A stretch of DNA of 51,063 nt from GBS-DC sp037442365 (GTDB lineage: Bacteria; Armatimonadota; Fimbriimonadia; Fimbriimonadales; GBS-DC), in the NCBI GenBank assembly GCA_037442365.1, contig JBBIQK010000017.1, positions 1 through 51,063 of the forward strand, in the 5' to 3' direction. Made by a program: the position numbers and the translations under genes. Of this stretch, positions 31,953 through 40,717 are shown piece by piece; the first letter of the stretch is position 1; each line of letters opens with the position of its first letter. The notes below the pieces were generated by a model that did no database searches, was not told the DNA's origin, and worked only from the letters and a program-made list of their open reading frames with translations.

Positions 31953-33511
31953 GAAGCGAAGCCGCGACGCCTCGCCGATGGACACACTGGATCGGCGGCG
32001 TGCTACTGATTGCGCTGGGGGGCGGTTTGCTATGGTTGCTCAATCGCCCCGCGATGGAGACGCCAACAGCGGAAACGCCTGAACACGCGCTGCCCGAAAC
32101 CATCACACTATCGCCTGAGAGCCTTCAGCTGGCGGAGTTGTCGTTGGAGACGCTTCGCCCGCGCGACCTGATACGCACCCTGCGCCTGTACGGACGCATC
32201 GAAGCCCTCCCTGTCAATCAGGTGAATCTCAATTCGCGCGTGACGGGGCGCGTGCTGGAAATCCGCGCCCAGGTGGGCGACGCCGTGCGTCAGGGTCAGA
32301 CGCTTGCCGTGCTGGACAGCGAGGAAATCCATCGTGCGGAGGTCGCTTACGCTCAGGCGAAACGCCAGCTTGCGTTTGCACGCGCCGAGCTGGAGCGGCG
32401 GCGGAAACTCGCGCAGATGGGCGTCTACACGCACCCGATGGTGGAGGAGGCGCGCGCCCGTCTGGCGTCCGCCCGCGCGGAGCTGCAGACCGCACAGGCA
32501 GAACAACGCGCCGCCCAAAACGCCGTGCAAACCGCGCAGGCGCAGCTGGCAAAGGCGAACACGGCGCTCCAGCAGGCGCAAACCCAGCTTGCCCGCGCTG
32601 AACGGCTCCTGCAGGCGCAACTGATTGCCCGACAGGAGTACGAAGCCCTTCAGGCGCAGGCGCGGCAGGCACAGGCAGATGTCGAGATTGCTGAGGCGCA
32701 CCTGCAATCTGCTCGCGCCGCGCTTCAGTCCGCCGACGCGCGTCTCGAATCGGCGCAGCAAGCGTTTCAGCTCGCCCAGCAGCAGGCGCAACGCGCCGAG
32801 CAGGTCTTTCGCGGGCAATACCTCGCCAGCAAGGAGGTCGCCGACGCCGAATCTGCCTACCGGGAAGCGCAACTCGCGCTTGAAGCGGCGCTGGACGAGC
32901 TGCGCTTGCTCGGCGGACGCCCGGACGGAGGGCACCTCTTGACCATTCAGGCGCCCATCAGCGGACGCATCGCCGCGCTGAATGTCACTGTCGGCGAGAC
33001 CGTAACCCCCGACAAGCCGATGTTCCGTATCGTGAACACCGACGCGGTGTGGGCGACCTTCGATCTCTATCCCGACGATTTACCCTATGTACGGGCGGGA
33101 CAGCGGCTGCGCTTCACCTGCGACGCCATCCCCAACAAGACTTTCGAGGCGACCATTCAGCAGATTATGCCTGAAGCAGAAGCGGGCAGTCGACTCGTGC
33201 GGGCGCGCGGGGTGGTGCAAAATCCCGACTCGCGCCTGAAGCCGGGCGTCTTCCTGCAGGCGGAGCTGCCCATCGTGCTGCAACGCAACGCGCTGATTGT
33301 GCCCGCCGAAGCGGTGCAGACACTGGAGGGCAAGCCGCATCTGTTCCTTGCGACCGGGCGCACAGGTGAGTTCGCGCTCCGCCCCGTGCTGCTGGGACAG
33401 CAGGTCGACAATCAGGTCGTTGTGCGCAGTGGGGTACAGCCCGGCGAACAGTTCGTCTCGCGGAATGCCTCCCTGCTCACAGGCTTGCTGTTGGGAGGAG
33501 GTGAGGAGTGA
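31949..33511 (+). CDS. RND efflux periplasmic adaptor (CzcB/HlyD type)
   Basis: A 520-residue membrane-fusion protein. An N-terminal anchor (WIGGVLLIALGGGLLWLL), a biotinyl-lipoyl half (VNLNSRVTGRVLEIRAQVGDAVRQGQTLAVLD), an unusually long alpha-hairpin (about residues 125-320, heptad Ala/Gln/Arg-rich), the second lipoyl half (IQAPISGRIAALNVTVGETV), a beta-barrel domain and a membrane-proximal domain (VPAEAVQTLEGKPHLFLATG). The hairpin is about twice as long as in CusB, which should suit a TolC-like partner with matching helices. Start at ATG 31949 with GGAGGTG upstream. It overlaps both neighbours. Confidence 0.92.
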   Translation: MRSEAATPRRWTHWIGGVLLIALGGGLLWLLNRPAMETPTAETPEHALPETITLSPESLQLAELSLETLRPRDLIRTLRLYGRIEALPVNQVNLNSRVTGRVLEIRAQVGDAVRQGQTLAVLDSEEIHRAEVAYAQAKRQLAFARAELERRRKLAQMGVYTHPMVEEARARLASARAELQTAQAEQRAAQNAVQTAQAQLAKANTALQQAQTQLARAERLLQAQLIARQEYEALQAQARQAQADVEIAEAHLQSARAALQSADARLESAQQAFQLAQQQAQRAEQVFRGQYLASKEVADAESAYREAQLALEAALDELRLLGGRPDGGHLLTIQAPISGRIAALNVTVGETVTPDKPMFRIVNTDAVWATFDLYPDDLPYVRAGQRLRFTCDAIPNKTFEATIQQIMPEAEAGSRLVRARGVVQNPDSRLKPGVFLQAELPIVLQRNALIVPAEAVQTLEGKPHLFLATGRTGEFALRPVLLGQQVDNQVVVRSGVQPGEQFVSRNASLLTGLLLGGGEE

Positions 33512-36500
33512 TGCTGGAGAGTATCATCCGCTTTTCGGTACGCAACCGCGCGGTCGTGTTGATACTGACCCTGTTTCTCGTCGGCGCGGCTATCTATCAG
33601 GCGTTCCAGCTGCCGATTGACGCCGTGCCTGACATCACCAACAAGCAGGTAGTGATTAACGCGCTCGCGCCCGGGTTAGCCGCCCCTGAGGTGGAACGCC
33701 AGATTACCTTCCCAATCGAGCTGGGGCTGGCGGGCATCCCCTACCTCAAAGAGACGCGCTCAACCTCCATGTTCGGGCTGTCGCAGGTCACGGTCGTGTT
33801 CGAGGATTCGGTAGACCTCTACTTCGCGCGTCAGCTGGTGAGTGAACGCCTGCAGGCGATTCAGGCGTCGCTGCCGTCCGGGGTGCGCGCGGAGATGGGA
33901 CCTGTCAGCACGGGGCTGGGCGAGCTGGCGCACATCGAACTGCGCAACCCGAACCTGTCGCTGATGGAGCGCACAGCGCTGGCAGATTGGGTGGTGCGCC
34001 CGCAGCTGCTGACCGTGCCGGGGCTGGCGGAGGTCACGCGCTGGGGCGGCGACACGCGCCAGTACCTGGTCGAGATTGACCCCCGACGGCTGGAGTCCTA
34101 CGGGCTGACCCTGCGCGATGTGATGGACGCACTGGCGACCAGCAACCAGAACGCAGGCGGCGCGTACATCTTGCGCGGCGCGCAGCAGGCGATGGTGCGC
34201 GGCGTAGGGCAAATTACCCATCTGGAGGATTTGCGCCGCATCGTGCTGACAACCGACGCGGGAACCCCCATCACACTGGCGCAGGTGGCGTCCGTGCGCG
34301 AAGCGCCCGCCGTGCGCTACGGCGCATTCACCCAGAACGGTGAGGGGGAGCAGGTCTACATCCTGAGCCTGTTGCTCATCGGCGAGAACGGGCGCGTGGT
34401 CGTCCAGCGCGTCAAAGACAAGCTACTCGCCATCGAAAAGTCGCTCCCCGCAGGCACGAAACTCATCCCCCATCTGGATCGTTCGAAGCTGGTGAACGGC
34501 ACCCTGCGCACTGTGCTGCGCAATCTGACCGAGGGCGGCTTGCTGGTCATCGTGATGCTGTTCCTGTTTCTGCTGCAGCTGCGCGCCGGGCTGATTGTGA
34601 GCAGCGTCATCCCCCTGTCGATGATGGTCGCCGTGCTGGGGATGCGCCTGTTCGATGTCTCGGCGAACCTGATGAGTCTGGGCGCGATTGACTTCGGGCT
34701 GATTGTGGACGGCGCGGTGATTATCGTGGAGAACACCATTCGGCGCATTTCGGAGGTCGCGCGCGAGGCGTCCGCTCCGCTCACCCGCGACGAGATGGAA
34801 CGGCTGGTGCATGACAGCACGGTGGAGGTCATCCGCCCAGCGCTGTTCGGGGTGTTCATCATCATCGGCGCGTACATCCCCATCCTGACGCTGTCGGGTG
34901 TGGAGGGCAAGATGTTTCGTCCGATGGGGCTGACGGTCATCTTTACGTTGCTGGGGGCGATGCTGCTGTCGCTGACCGTTGTGCCTGCGTTGTGCGCCCA
35001 GTTTCTCAAGCCGCAGGTGGAGCGTGAGAACCGCGTGCTGGAGCGGCTGACTCACCTCTACGAGCGCGTTCTCCGCTGGCATCTCGACAGGCGCGCCCTC
35101 ACGGTGGCGCTTGCAGTTCTGTTTGTCGCCGTCTGCTTCAGCCTCTTCCCGCGTCTGGGGAGCGTGTTCGTGCCTGAGCTGAACGAGGGCAACATCGCGA
35201 TTTCGGGCTTCTATCCCCCCGACACCTCGCTGGAGGAGGTGGTGCGCTTGTCGGGGCGACTGGAACGCCGCCTGCGCGAGCAGTTCCCCGACGAAATCGC
35301 ACACATCTTCACCCGTATCGGACGCCCCGAAGCGGCGACCGACCCGATGCTGAACAATCAGGTGGATATCATGGTCGAACTGCACCCGCCCGACCGCTGG
35401 AAACGCGCCCGCACGAAAGACGCGCTGGTCGAACAGGTCGCGCAGGTCGTCGCGCAGATGCCGGGGCTATCGGTCAGTTTCACACAGCCCATCAAAATGC
35501 GCATGGACGAGATGATCGAAGGACAGGGAGTGCGCGCTGACCTGGCGGTGAAAGTCTTTGGACCGGACCTGGCAGAGCTGAATCAGATTGGCAGGCGCAT
35601 CGAAGCAGAGTTGCGCAAGGTACCCGGAGCGACGGACATCTCGATGGAAACGCTGGAGGGTCTCCCCCAGCTGCAGATTACCCTTGACCGCGAGCGTGCG
35701 GCGCGGTACGGCTTGCACGCGCAGGATGTGATGGACGCCATAGAAGCCGCCTTTGGGGGCAAAGTCGCGACAACGGTCGTGCAGGGCAATCAGACCATCG
35801 ATGTCGCCCTGCGCCTGACGCCCGACGCACGGGGTACGCCCGACGCCATCGGACGGCTGCTCCTGCCCACCAGCACAGGCGAGCGTGTGCCGCTGCGTCA
35901 AATCGCAACGCTGGAGGTGATTGAGGGACCCGTGCGCATCAACCGCGAGAATGGTCAGCGTCGGGTGCTGGTGCTGGCGAACGCGCGCGGACGCGATTTG
36001 GGCACGGTTGCTGAAGAGGCGCATGCGCGTATCGCACGCCTCAACCTGCCCGTCGGCTGCTGGGTCGAGTACGGCGGCGCGTATGAGCATCTGGTGTCGG
36101 GACGCGCGCGGCTCAGCATCGTCGTGCCTGCGACCTTCGGTGCAATCCTGCTGCTGCTTGTGCTGGCGATGGGCAACATCCGTTATGCGCTGATGGTCTT
36201 CACGGCGATTCCCTTCGCCCTCACGGGCGGCATTCTTGCGCTCTGGGTACGCGGGATGCCCTTCTCGATGTCGGCTGGGGTCGGCTTCATCGCGCTGGGA
36301 GGCATCGCGGTGCTGAACGGGCTGGTGATGATTACCGCCATCAACCAGCTGCGCCAGCACGGAACCGTGTGTCGGGAGGCGGTGCTTACGGGCGCACGGC
36401 AGCGGATGCGTCCCGTGTTGATGACGGCGGCGGTCGCCAGCTTCGGCTTTCTGCCGATGGCGCTCTCGCACGGGATGGGCGCGGAGGTGCAGCGTCCGCT

Positions 36501-36639
36501 GGCGACTGTGGTTATCGGCGGTCTCATCACCAGCACGCTGCTGACGCTGATTGTGCTGCCGACGCTGTATGCGTGGGTGGAAGGCGCACTGGAGCAGCGC
36601 CGCATACGCCGCCTGCAGACCGCGCTGACGCAGGAGTAA
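33508..36639 (+). CDS. Heavy-metal RND efflux pump (CzcA/CusA family)
   Basis: A 1043-residue inner-membrane proton-driven transporter of the HME-RND family. The start SIIRFSVRNRAVVLILTLFLVG, PIDAVPDITNKQVVINA, the membrane helix DFGLIVDGAVIIVEN with its charged proton-relay residues, and FVPELNEGNIAISGFYPP are typical. Two six-helix halves with large periplasmic loops (about 35-335 and 565-860). QPIKMRMDEMIEGQGVRADLAVKVFGPDL and MFRPMG fit this family, but whether it favours Cu/Ag or Co/Zn/Cd cannot be decided reliably. Start is GTG 33508 or ATG 33511; both overlap the adaptor stop. Confidence 0.95.
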   Translation: MMLESIIRFSVRNRAVVLILTLFLVGAAIYQAFQLPIDAVPDITNKQVVINALAPGLAAPEVERQITFPIELGLAGIPYLKETRSTSMFGLSQVTVVFEDSVDLYFARQLVSERLQAIQASLPSGVRAEMGPVSTGLGELAHIELRNPNLSLMERTALADWVVRPQLLTVPGLAEVTRWGGDTRQYLVEIDPRRLESYGLTLRDVMDALATSNQNAGGAYILRGAQQAMVRGVGQITHLEDLRRIVLTTDAGTPITLAQVASVREAPAVRYGAFTQNGEGEQVYILSLLLIGENGRVVVQRVKDKLLAIEKSLPAGTKLIPHLDRSKLVNGTLRTVLRNLTEGGLLVIVMLFLFLLQLRAGLIVSSVIPLSMMVAVLGMRLFDVSANLMSLGAIDFGLIVDGAVIIVENTIRRISEVAREASAPLTRDEMERLVHDSTVEVIRPALFGVFIIIGAYIPILTLSGVEGKMFRPMGLTVIFTLLGAMLLSLTVVPALCAQFLKPQVERENRVLERLTHLYERVLRWHLDRRALTVALAVLFVAVCFSLFPRLGSVFVPELNEGNIAISGFYPPDTSLEEVVRLSGRLERRLREQFPDEIAHIFTRIGRPEAATDPMLNNQVDIMVELHPPDRWKRARTKDALVEQVAQVVAQMPGLSVSFTQPIKMRMDEMIEGQGVRADLAVKVFGPDLAELNQIGRRIEAELRKVPGATDISMETLEGLPQLQITLDRERAARYGLHAQDVMDAIEAAFGGKVATTVVQGNQTIDVALRLTPDARGTPDAIGRLLLPTSTGERVPLRQIATLEVIEGPVRINRENGQRRVLVLANARGRDLGTVAEEAHARIARLNLPVGCWVEYGGAYEHLVSGRARLSIVVPATFGAILLLLVLAMGNIRYALMVFTAIPFALTGGILALWVRGMPFSMSAGVGFIALGGIAVLNGLVMITAINQLRQHGTVCREAVLTGARQRMRPVLMTAAVASFGFLPMALSHGMGAEVQRPLATVVIGGLITSTLLTLIVLPTLYAWVEGALEQRRIRRLQTALTQE

Positions 36640-36646
36640 TCGCCGT

Positions 36647-37258
36647 TCAGGGCAGCAAGTGGTTCACCGCAAGCACGGCGTCGGGCGCGAACAGCGGCGA
36701 CACTTGCTCGCCTGCCGTATACACGCGCTGCCAGCGGTACGACGCGCCGTACACCGCGCGCGCGTCCGCTGCTGGCTCGCGATACACCTCCAGCACGCGC
36801 TCGCGCAGGTTCACAATCCAGAACTCAGGGACGCCTGCGCTGGCGTACAGACTGCCCTTCACTGTGCGATCGGTCTTCAGCGACGCTTCCGACACCTCCG
36901 CTGCCAGCTGCGCCGTGTCTGGATGCTGGTTCAGGTAGTCGCGCGGGCTGCCCACGACCACCGCCAAGTCGGGAAACGGCGCGTCGTATTCGCTCAGCGC
37001 CAGAGGCAACTGCACCCGCAGATGCATCGTGTTGGGCAAAATGCGACTGAGGGCGTCGCTCAACAGAACCACCGCGACTGCATGCGCCGTGTTCACAGGT
37101 TCCCTCCGGGTCAGCTCGCCCGCAATCAGCTCCAGTCGCTCCTCCGGCGCGAACACGCCCGACTCCAGCAGCGCCTCGAACTCGGAGTAGTTGATTCGGC
37201 GGCGCATGGGCAGGCTGGGACGGCGTCGCGCTCTCGGCTCGCTTGCGATGCGGCGCAT
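36647..37258 (-). CDS. Uma2 family endonuclease-like protein (DUF820)
   Basis: A 203-residue member of the Uma2 (PD-(D/E)XK-fold) family. Key parts: EERLELIAGELTRREPVN, the acidic catalytic pair region DAPFPDLAVVVG, LAAEVSEASLKTDRTVKGSLYASAGVPEFWIVNLRERVLEVYREP, which carries the E-x-S...K signature. The ATG at 37258 is six bases after a perfect TATAAT on the minus strand (37270-37265); a second ATG at 37207 is an alternative. Such genes are multi-copy in Cyanobacteria and Armatimonadota, with no proven physiological role. Its first codons and promoter are duplicated at 37851-37889. Confidence 0.88.
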   Translation of the reverse strand: MRRIASEPRARRRPSLPMRRRINYSEFEALLESGVFAPEERLELIAGELTRREPVNTAHAVAVVLLSDALSRILPNTMHLRVQLPLALSEYDAPFPDLAVVVGSPRDYLNQHPDTAQLAAEVSEASLKTDRTVKGSLYASAGVPEFWIVNLRERVLEVYREPAADARAVYGASYRWQRVYTAGEQVSPLFAPDAVLAVNHLLP

Positions 37259-37276
37259 AGGCAAATTATACCGTGC
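37238..37276. repeat. 39-bp direct repeat flanking hicBA, left copy
   Basis: Identical to 37851-37889 except for one base (T at 37244, C at 37857). It contains, on the minus strand, the TATAAT box and the first codons (MRRIASE) of the Uma2 gene. Confidence 0.9.
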
Positions 37277-37387
37277 AGGGATTTTTTCCATTTCATATAC
37301 GCCCTGAGGTACAATCTGCGTGTCGCGCTGACCCCGATGGGCGTGTTGCGAGAGAATAATCGGGTAGCCTGCAAGCAAGGGACAACT

Positions 37388-37630
37388 ATGCGAAGCAAGA
37401 AGACACTTTTTCCATCGAGACGGTACACGGCGGTCATTCTCAAAGAAGATGCATGGTATATTGCCCGCTGCATCGAGCTGGGCGTCACGACGCAGGGGCG
37501 CACACTGGACGAGGCGCGCGCGAACCTGCAGGAAGCCGTCGAACTCTATCTGGAAAGCTTCGGCGAGGAGCTTCCCGAAAGCACGCAAGAGGTGCTGCTG
37601 TACCCTCTGGAGGTCTCGATGCATGCCTAA
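37388..37630 (+). CDS. hicB: HicB-like antitoxin
   Basis: An 80-residue HicB_lk-type antitoxin: RRYTAVILKEDAWYIARCIELGVTTQGRTLDEARANLQEAVELYLES is the partly degraded RNase H-like fold of HicB proteins. There is no separate C-terminal DNA-binding domain, as in the short HicB variants. It neutralises HicA by direct binding and usually represses the operon. It overlaps hicA by 8 bp and precedes it, the reverse of the hicA-hicB order in E. coli. AAGGGA precedes the ATG at 37388; TACAAT at 37309-37314 is a possible -10. The ORF track frame is open far upstream only because the opposite strand codes. Confidence 0.88.
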   Translation: MRSKKTLFPSRRYTAVILKEDAWYIARCIELGVTTQGRTLDEARANLQEAVELYLESFGEELPESTQEVLLYPLEVSMHA

Positions 37631-37844
37631 ATTGCCCGTACTCTCTGGAAGAGAACTGGTGCGCGCTCTCCAGCGAGCGGGATTCGAGGTTGTGCGTCAG
37701 AAGGGCAGTCATGTGAGTTTGCGCAAGGGCGATCGCAGAACGGTTGTTCCCTTACATGATGAACTGGCGAAGGGGACCCTGAGAGACATTCTGAACCAGT
37801 GCGGTCTGACGCGCGAGGAACTGCAGCAGCTCTTGCAGGATTAG
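37623..37844 (+). CDS. hicA: HicA mRNA interferase toxin
   Basis: A 73-residue YcfA/HicA toxin with a dsRBD-like fold. GRELVRALQRAGFEVVRQKGSHVSLRKG contains the catalytic histidine in GSHVSL; RRTVVPLHDELAKGTLRDILNQCGLT is the family's second signature. It cleaves mRNA independently of the ribosome. Everything needed appears intact. The stop is 6 bp before the right 39-bp direct repeat, so toxin and antitoxin fit neatly between the two repeats. Confidence 0.93.
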   Translation: MPKLPVLSGRELVRALQRAGFEVVRQKGSHVSLRKGDRRTVVPLHDELAKGTLRDILNQCGLTREELQQLLQD

Positions 37845-37850
37845 CTACAC

Positions 37851-37889
37851 CTCGCTCGCGATGCGGCGCATAGGCAAATTATACCGTGC
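37851..37889. repeat. 39-bp direct repeat flanking hicBA, right copy
   Basis: On the minus strand it repeats the Uma2 promoter and the codons for MRRIASE, but then reads V and a stop, so it is a dead gene start. Together with 37238-37276 it brackets a 574-bp segment holding only hicBA. Confidence 0.9.
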
Positions 37890-37917
37890 GTGCGGAACCT
37901 TCGCGCGCCGATGGGGG

Positions 37918-37923
37918 TATACT
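37918..37923 (+). promoter_or_regulatory. -10-like box of trmFO
   Basis: TATACT preceded by GGGGG, eight bases before the trmFO ATG and with no Shine-Dalgarno between them. Confidence 0.5.
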
Positions 37924-37931
37924 GAATCAGT

Positions 37932-39242
37932 ATGCCGCGTGTGACGATTGTCGGCGGCGGGTTCGCAGGAGTCGAGGCGGCGTGGGCGGCGGCTCGACTC
38001 GGAGTGCCTGTACGCCTCTACGAAATGCGCCCCAAACGCTCCACACCCGCGCACAAAACGGGCTGGCTCGCCGAGCTGGTCTGCTCCAACTCCTTCAAGT
38101 CGATGCTGCCCACCACCCCATCGGGACAGCTCAAATGGGAGATGGAGCGGCTCGGCTCGCTGGTCGTGCCCACCGCGCGCGAGTTCGCCGTGCCCGCAGG
38201 CGAGGCGCTCGCCGTCGATCGCGAGGCGTTCGCCAGAGCCATCACCGCGCGAATCGAACTCCACCCGCTGATTGAGGTTGTGCGCGAGGAGGTCGCCAGC
38301 CTGCCCGACGAGCGTCCCCTGATTATTGCGACGGGACCGCTTACTTCCGACGCGCTCGCAAGCGAAATCGCGCGGCTCACGGGCAAGCAACACCTCTACT
38401 TCTACGACGCCGTGTCGCCGATTGTAGACGCCAGCACCATCGACTACGAGCGGGTCTTTTTCGGCAGTCGGCGCGAGAAGGGCGACCCCGCCTACATCAA
38501 CTGCCCCTTCACCAAAGAAGAGTACGAACGCTTCTGGGAGGCGATTATGTCGGCAGAATGCGCGCCCCTGCACGAGTTTGAGGAGCCACGCTTTTTCGAG
38601 GGATGCACCCCGCTGGAGGAGCTGGCGTCGCGCGGCAAAGACACCCTGCGCTTCGGACCGCTCAAGCCGATCGGGCTGATTGACCCACGCACGGGCAAGC
38701 GCCCCTACGCTGTGCTGCAGCTGCGCCCCGAAAACAACGAGCGCACGCTCTACAGCCTTGTCGCGTGCCAGACGCGCATGAAGTGGGGCGAGCAGAAGCG
38801 CGTGTTCCGCCTCGTGCCCGGACTGGAGAACGCCGAGTTCGTGCGCTACGGCGTCGTGCATCGGAATACCTATCTCGACTCGCCGCGCCTCTTGCAGCGC
38901 ACGCTCCAGTTCTGCGACGACGGTAAGCTCTTTTTCGCGGGGCAGCTGGTCGGCGTCGAGGGCTATCTGGAGTCGGCGGCGTCGGGGATTGTCGCTGGGT
39001 TGAACGCCGCGCGGATTGCGCTGGGCAAGCCCGCCGTTGCGCTCCCGCGCGAAAGCGTGCTTGGCTCCCTGCTGCACTACATCAGCGCCTACCCGCACGC
39101 GGACTTCCCGCCGATGAACGCAAACTGGGGGCTGTTGCCCGACCCTGAGGACGCGCCGCGCGAGCGCGACCTGCGCCGCCAGCTCAAACTGCAACGCGCC
39201 CGCGACGCGATGGAACGCTTCGCACAGGCGCTGATGCTTTAG
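37932..39242 (+). CDS. trmFO: tRNA:m5U54 methyltransferase, folate/FAD-dependent
   Basis: A 436-residue flavoenzyme that makes ribothymidine at position 54 of tRNA using methylenetetrahydrofolate. The FAD-binding start VTIVGGGFAGVEAAWAAARLG, the signature LYEMRPKRSTPAHKT, the catalytic-region cysteines in ELVCSNSFKS and YINCPFTKEEYE, GTLEEL-like PLEELASRGKDTLRFGPLKPIGL and FAGQLVGVEGYLESAASGIVAG all match TrmFO rather than its relative MnmG. It converges on the aldehyde dehydrogenase with a 2-bp gap. Confidence 0.97.
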   Translation: MPRVTIVGGGFAGVEAAWAAARLGVPVRLYEMRPKRSTPAHKTGWLAELVCSNSFKSMLPTTPSGQLKWEMERLGSLVVPTAREFAVPAGEALAVDREAFARAITARIELHPLIEVVREEVASLPDERPLIIATGPLTSDALASEIARLTGKQHLYFYDAVSPIVDASTIDYERVFFGSRREKGDPAYINCPFTKEEYERFWEAIMSAECAPLHEFEEPRFFEGCTPLEELASRGKDTLRFGPLKPIGLIDPRTGKRPYAVLQLRPENNERTLYSLVACQTRMKWGEQKRVFRLVPGLENAEFVRYGVVHRNTYLDSPRLLQRTLQFCDDGKLFFAGQLVGVEGYLESAASGIVAGLNAARIALGKPAVALPRESVLGSLLHYISAYPHADFPPMNANWGLLPDPEDAPRERDLRRQLKLQRARDAMERFAQALML

Positions 39243-39244
39243 TG

Positions 39245-40717
39245 TCAGAACGCCACATACGCGCTCAAGCCGTGTATGCCCCCTTCGCGTCCGAAGCCGC
39301 TCTCCTTGTAGCCCCCGAACGGGCTGGCGGGATCGAACTTGTTGTAGGTGTTGCACCACACGACGCCCGCCTGCACGCGCGCGGCGAACTCCAGATAGCG
39401 ACTGCCCTTGTTCGTCCACACGCCCGCCGATAGCCCGTAGCGCGTGTTGTTCGCCATCTGCACTGCCTCGTCGGGCGTGCGGAAGGTCAGCACGCTCAGC
39501 ACGGGTCCGAAAATCTCCTCCCGCGCGACGATGTTCGCCGTACTCACCCGCGTCAGCACCGTCGGGCGATACCAGTAGCCCCGTTCGGGCAGGGTGCAAT
39601 CGCTCTGGTACAGCTCCGCCCCCTCGCGCACGCCCAGCTCGACCAGATGTTCAATCTTGCGCAGCTGGGGCAGCGAGTTAATCGCGCCGACATCGGTGTT
39701 TTTGTCCAGCGGGTCGCCCACGCGCAGGAGCTGAATCCGCCGACGCAGCTTGCGTATCACCAGCTCGGCGATGCTCTCCTGCACCAGCAGCCGACTGCCC
39801 GCACAGCATACATGCCCCTGATTGAAATAGATGCCGTTCACGATGCCCTCGATTGCCTGGTCAATCGCGGCGTCTTCAAAAATCACATTCGCCGCCTTGC
39901 CGCCGAGTTCGAGGGTGAGCCGCTTGCGCGTGCCTGCGACCGCCTTCTGGATGAGCCTGCCCACCTCCGTGCTGCCCGTGAAGGCAATCTTATCGAGGTC
40001 GGGGTGTTGCACGAGCCACGCGCCCGTCTGCCCGTCGCCCGTGACGATGTTCACCACGCCCGGCGGCAGGTCTGCCTGCTGGAACACCTCGCACAGTAGC
40101 AGCGCGGTGAGCGGGGTCGTCTCGGCGGGCTTCAGCACCACCGTGTTGCCGCAGGCAAGCGCGGGCGCAATCTTCCACGCCGCCATCAGCAGCGGGAAGT
40201 TCCACGGGATAATCTGCCCCGCGACGCCGAGCGGGCGCGGCGTGCGTCCCGGAAAGGCGTACTCCAGCTTGTCTGCCCAGCCCGCGTGATAGAAAAAGTG
40301 CGCCGCCGCAAGCGGGAGGTCCACATCGCGCGACTCGCGAATCGGCTTGCCCCCGTCCAGACTCTCCAGCACGGCGAACTCGCGCGAGCGCTCCTGCAGG
40401 ATGCGGGCAATCCGAAACAGATACTTCGCGCGCTCCTTGCCCGGCAGTTTGCCCCAGACGGTCTCGTAGGCGCGTCGGGCGGCGCGCACAGCGCGGTCGA
40501 TGTCCTCTGCGTCGGCGTAGGCGACTTCGGCGAGCGTCTTTTCCGTCGCAGGGTTGACGGTCGAGAAGTAGCGTCCACTGTGCGGCTCGACGAACGCGCC
40601 GTCGATGAACAGCCCGTAGCGCGGCTGAAGCTTCACGATGTCGCGCGCTTCAGGAGCAGGCGCATACTGCCACGCGCCGCTTTCGGTCGCCTGCCCGTTG
40701 TGTCCGTTCCGTCGCAT
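39245..40717 (-). CDS. Aldehyde dehydrogenase family protein
   Basis: A 490-residue NAD(P)-dependent aldehyde dehydrogenase. GVAGQIIPWNFPLLMAAWKIAPALACGNTVVLKPAE and FTGSTEVG form the cofactor site; LTLELGGKAANVIFEDA contains the general-base Glu; NQGHVCCAGSRLLVQ contains the nucleophile Cys (two adjacent cysteines). EEIFGPVLSVLTF and SPFGGYKESGFGREGG finish the fold. The substrate is not predictable from sequence. It begins right after the BMP-protein stop, so the two are co-transcribed, an unusual pairing. Confidence 0.95.
   Translation of the reverse strand: MRRNGHNGQATESGAWQYAPAPEARDIVKLQPRYGLFIDGAFVEPHSGRYFSTVNPATEKTLAEVAYADAEDIDRAVRAARRAYETVWGKLPGKERAKYLFRIARILQERSREFAVLESLDGGKPIRESRDVDLPLAAAHFFYHAGWADKLEYAFPGRTPRPLGVAGQIIPWNFPLLMAAWKIAPALACGNTVVLKPAETTPLTALLLCEVFQQADLPPGVVNIVTGDGQTGAWLVQHPDLDKIAFTGSTEVGRLIQKAVAGTRKRLTLELGGKAANVIFEDAAIDQAIEGIVNGIYFNQGHVCCAGSRLLVQESIAELVIRKLRRRIQLLRVGDPLDKNTDVGAINSLPQLRKIEHLVELGVREGAELYQSDCTLPERGYWYRPTVLTRVSTANIVAREEIFGPVLSVLTFRTPDEAVQMANNTRYGLSAGVWTNKGSRYLEFAARVQAGVVWCNTYNKFDPASPFGGYKESGFGREGGIHGLSAYVAF

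Noticed and set aside
37845..39599. Long 584-codon open frame on the minus strand opposite trmFO
   Set aside because: Shadow of trmFO and the aldehyde dehydrogenase; only its last eight codons (the Uma2 start copy) are meaningful.
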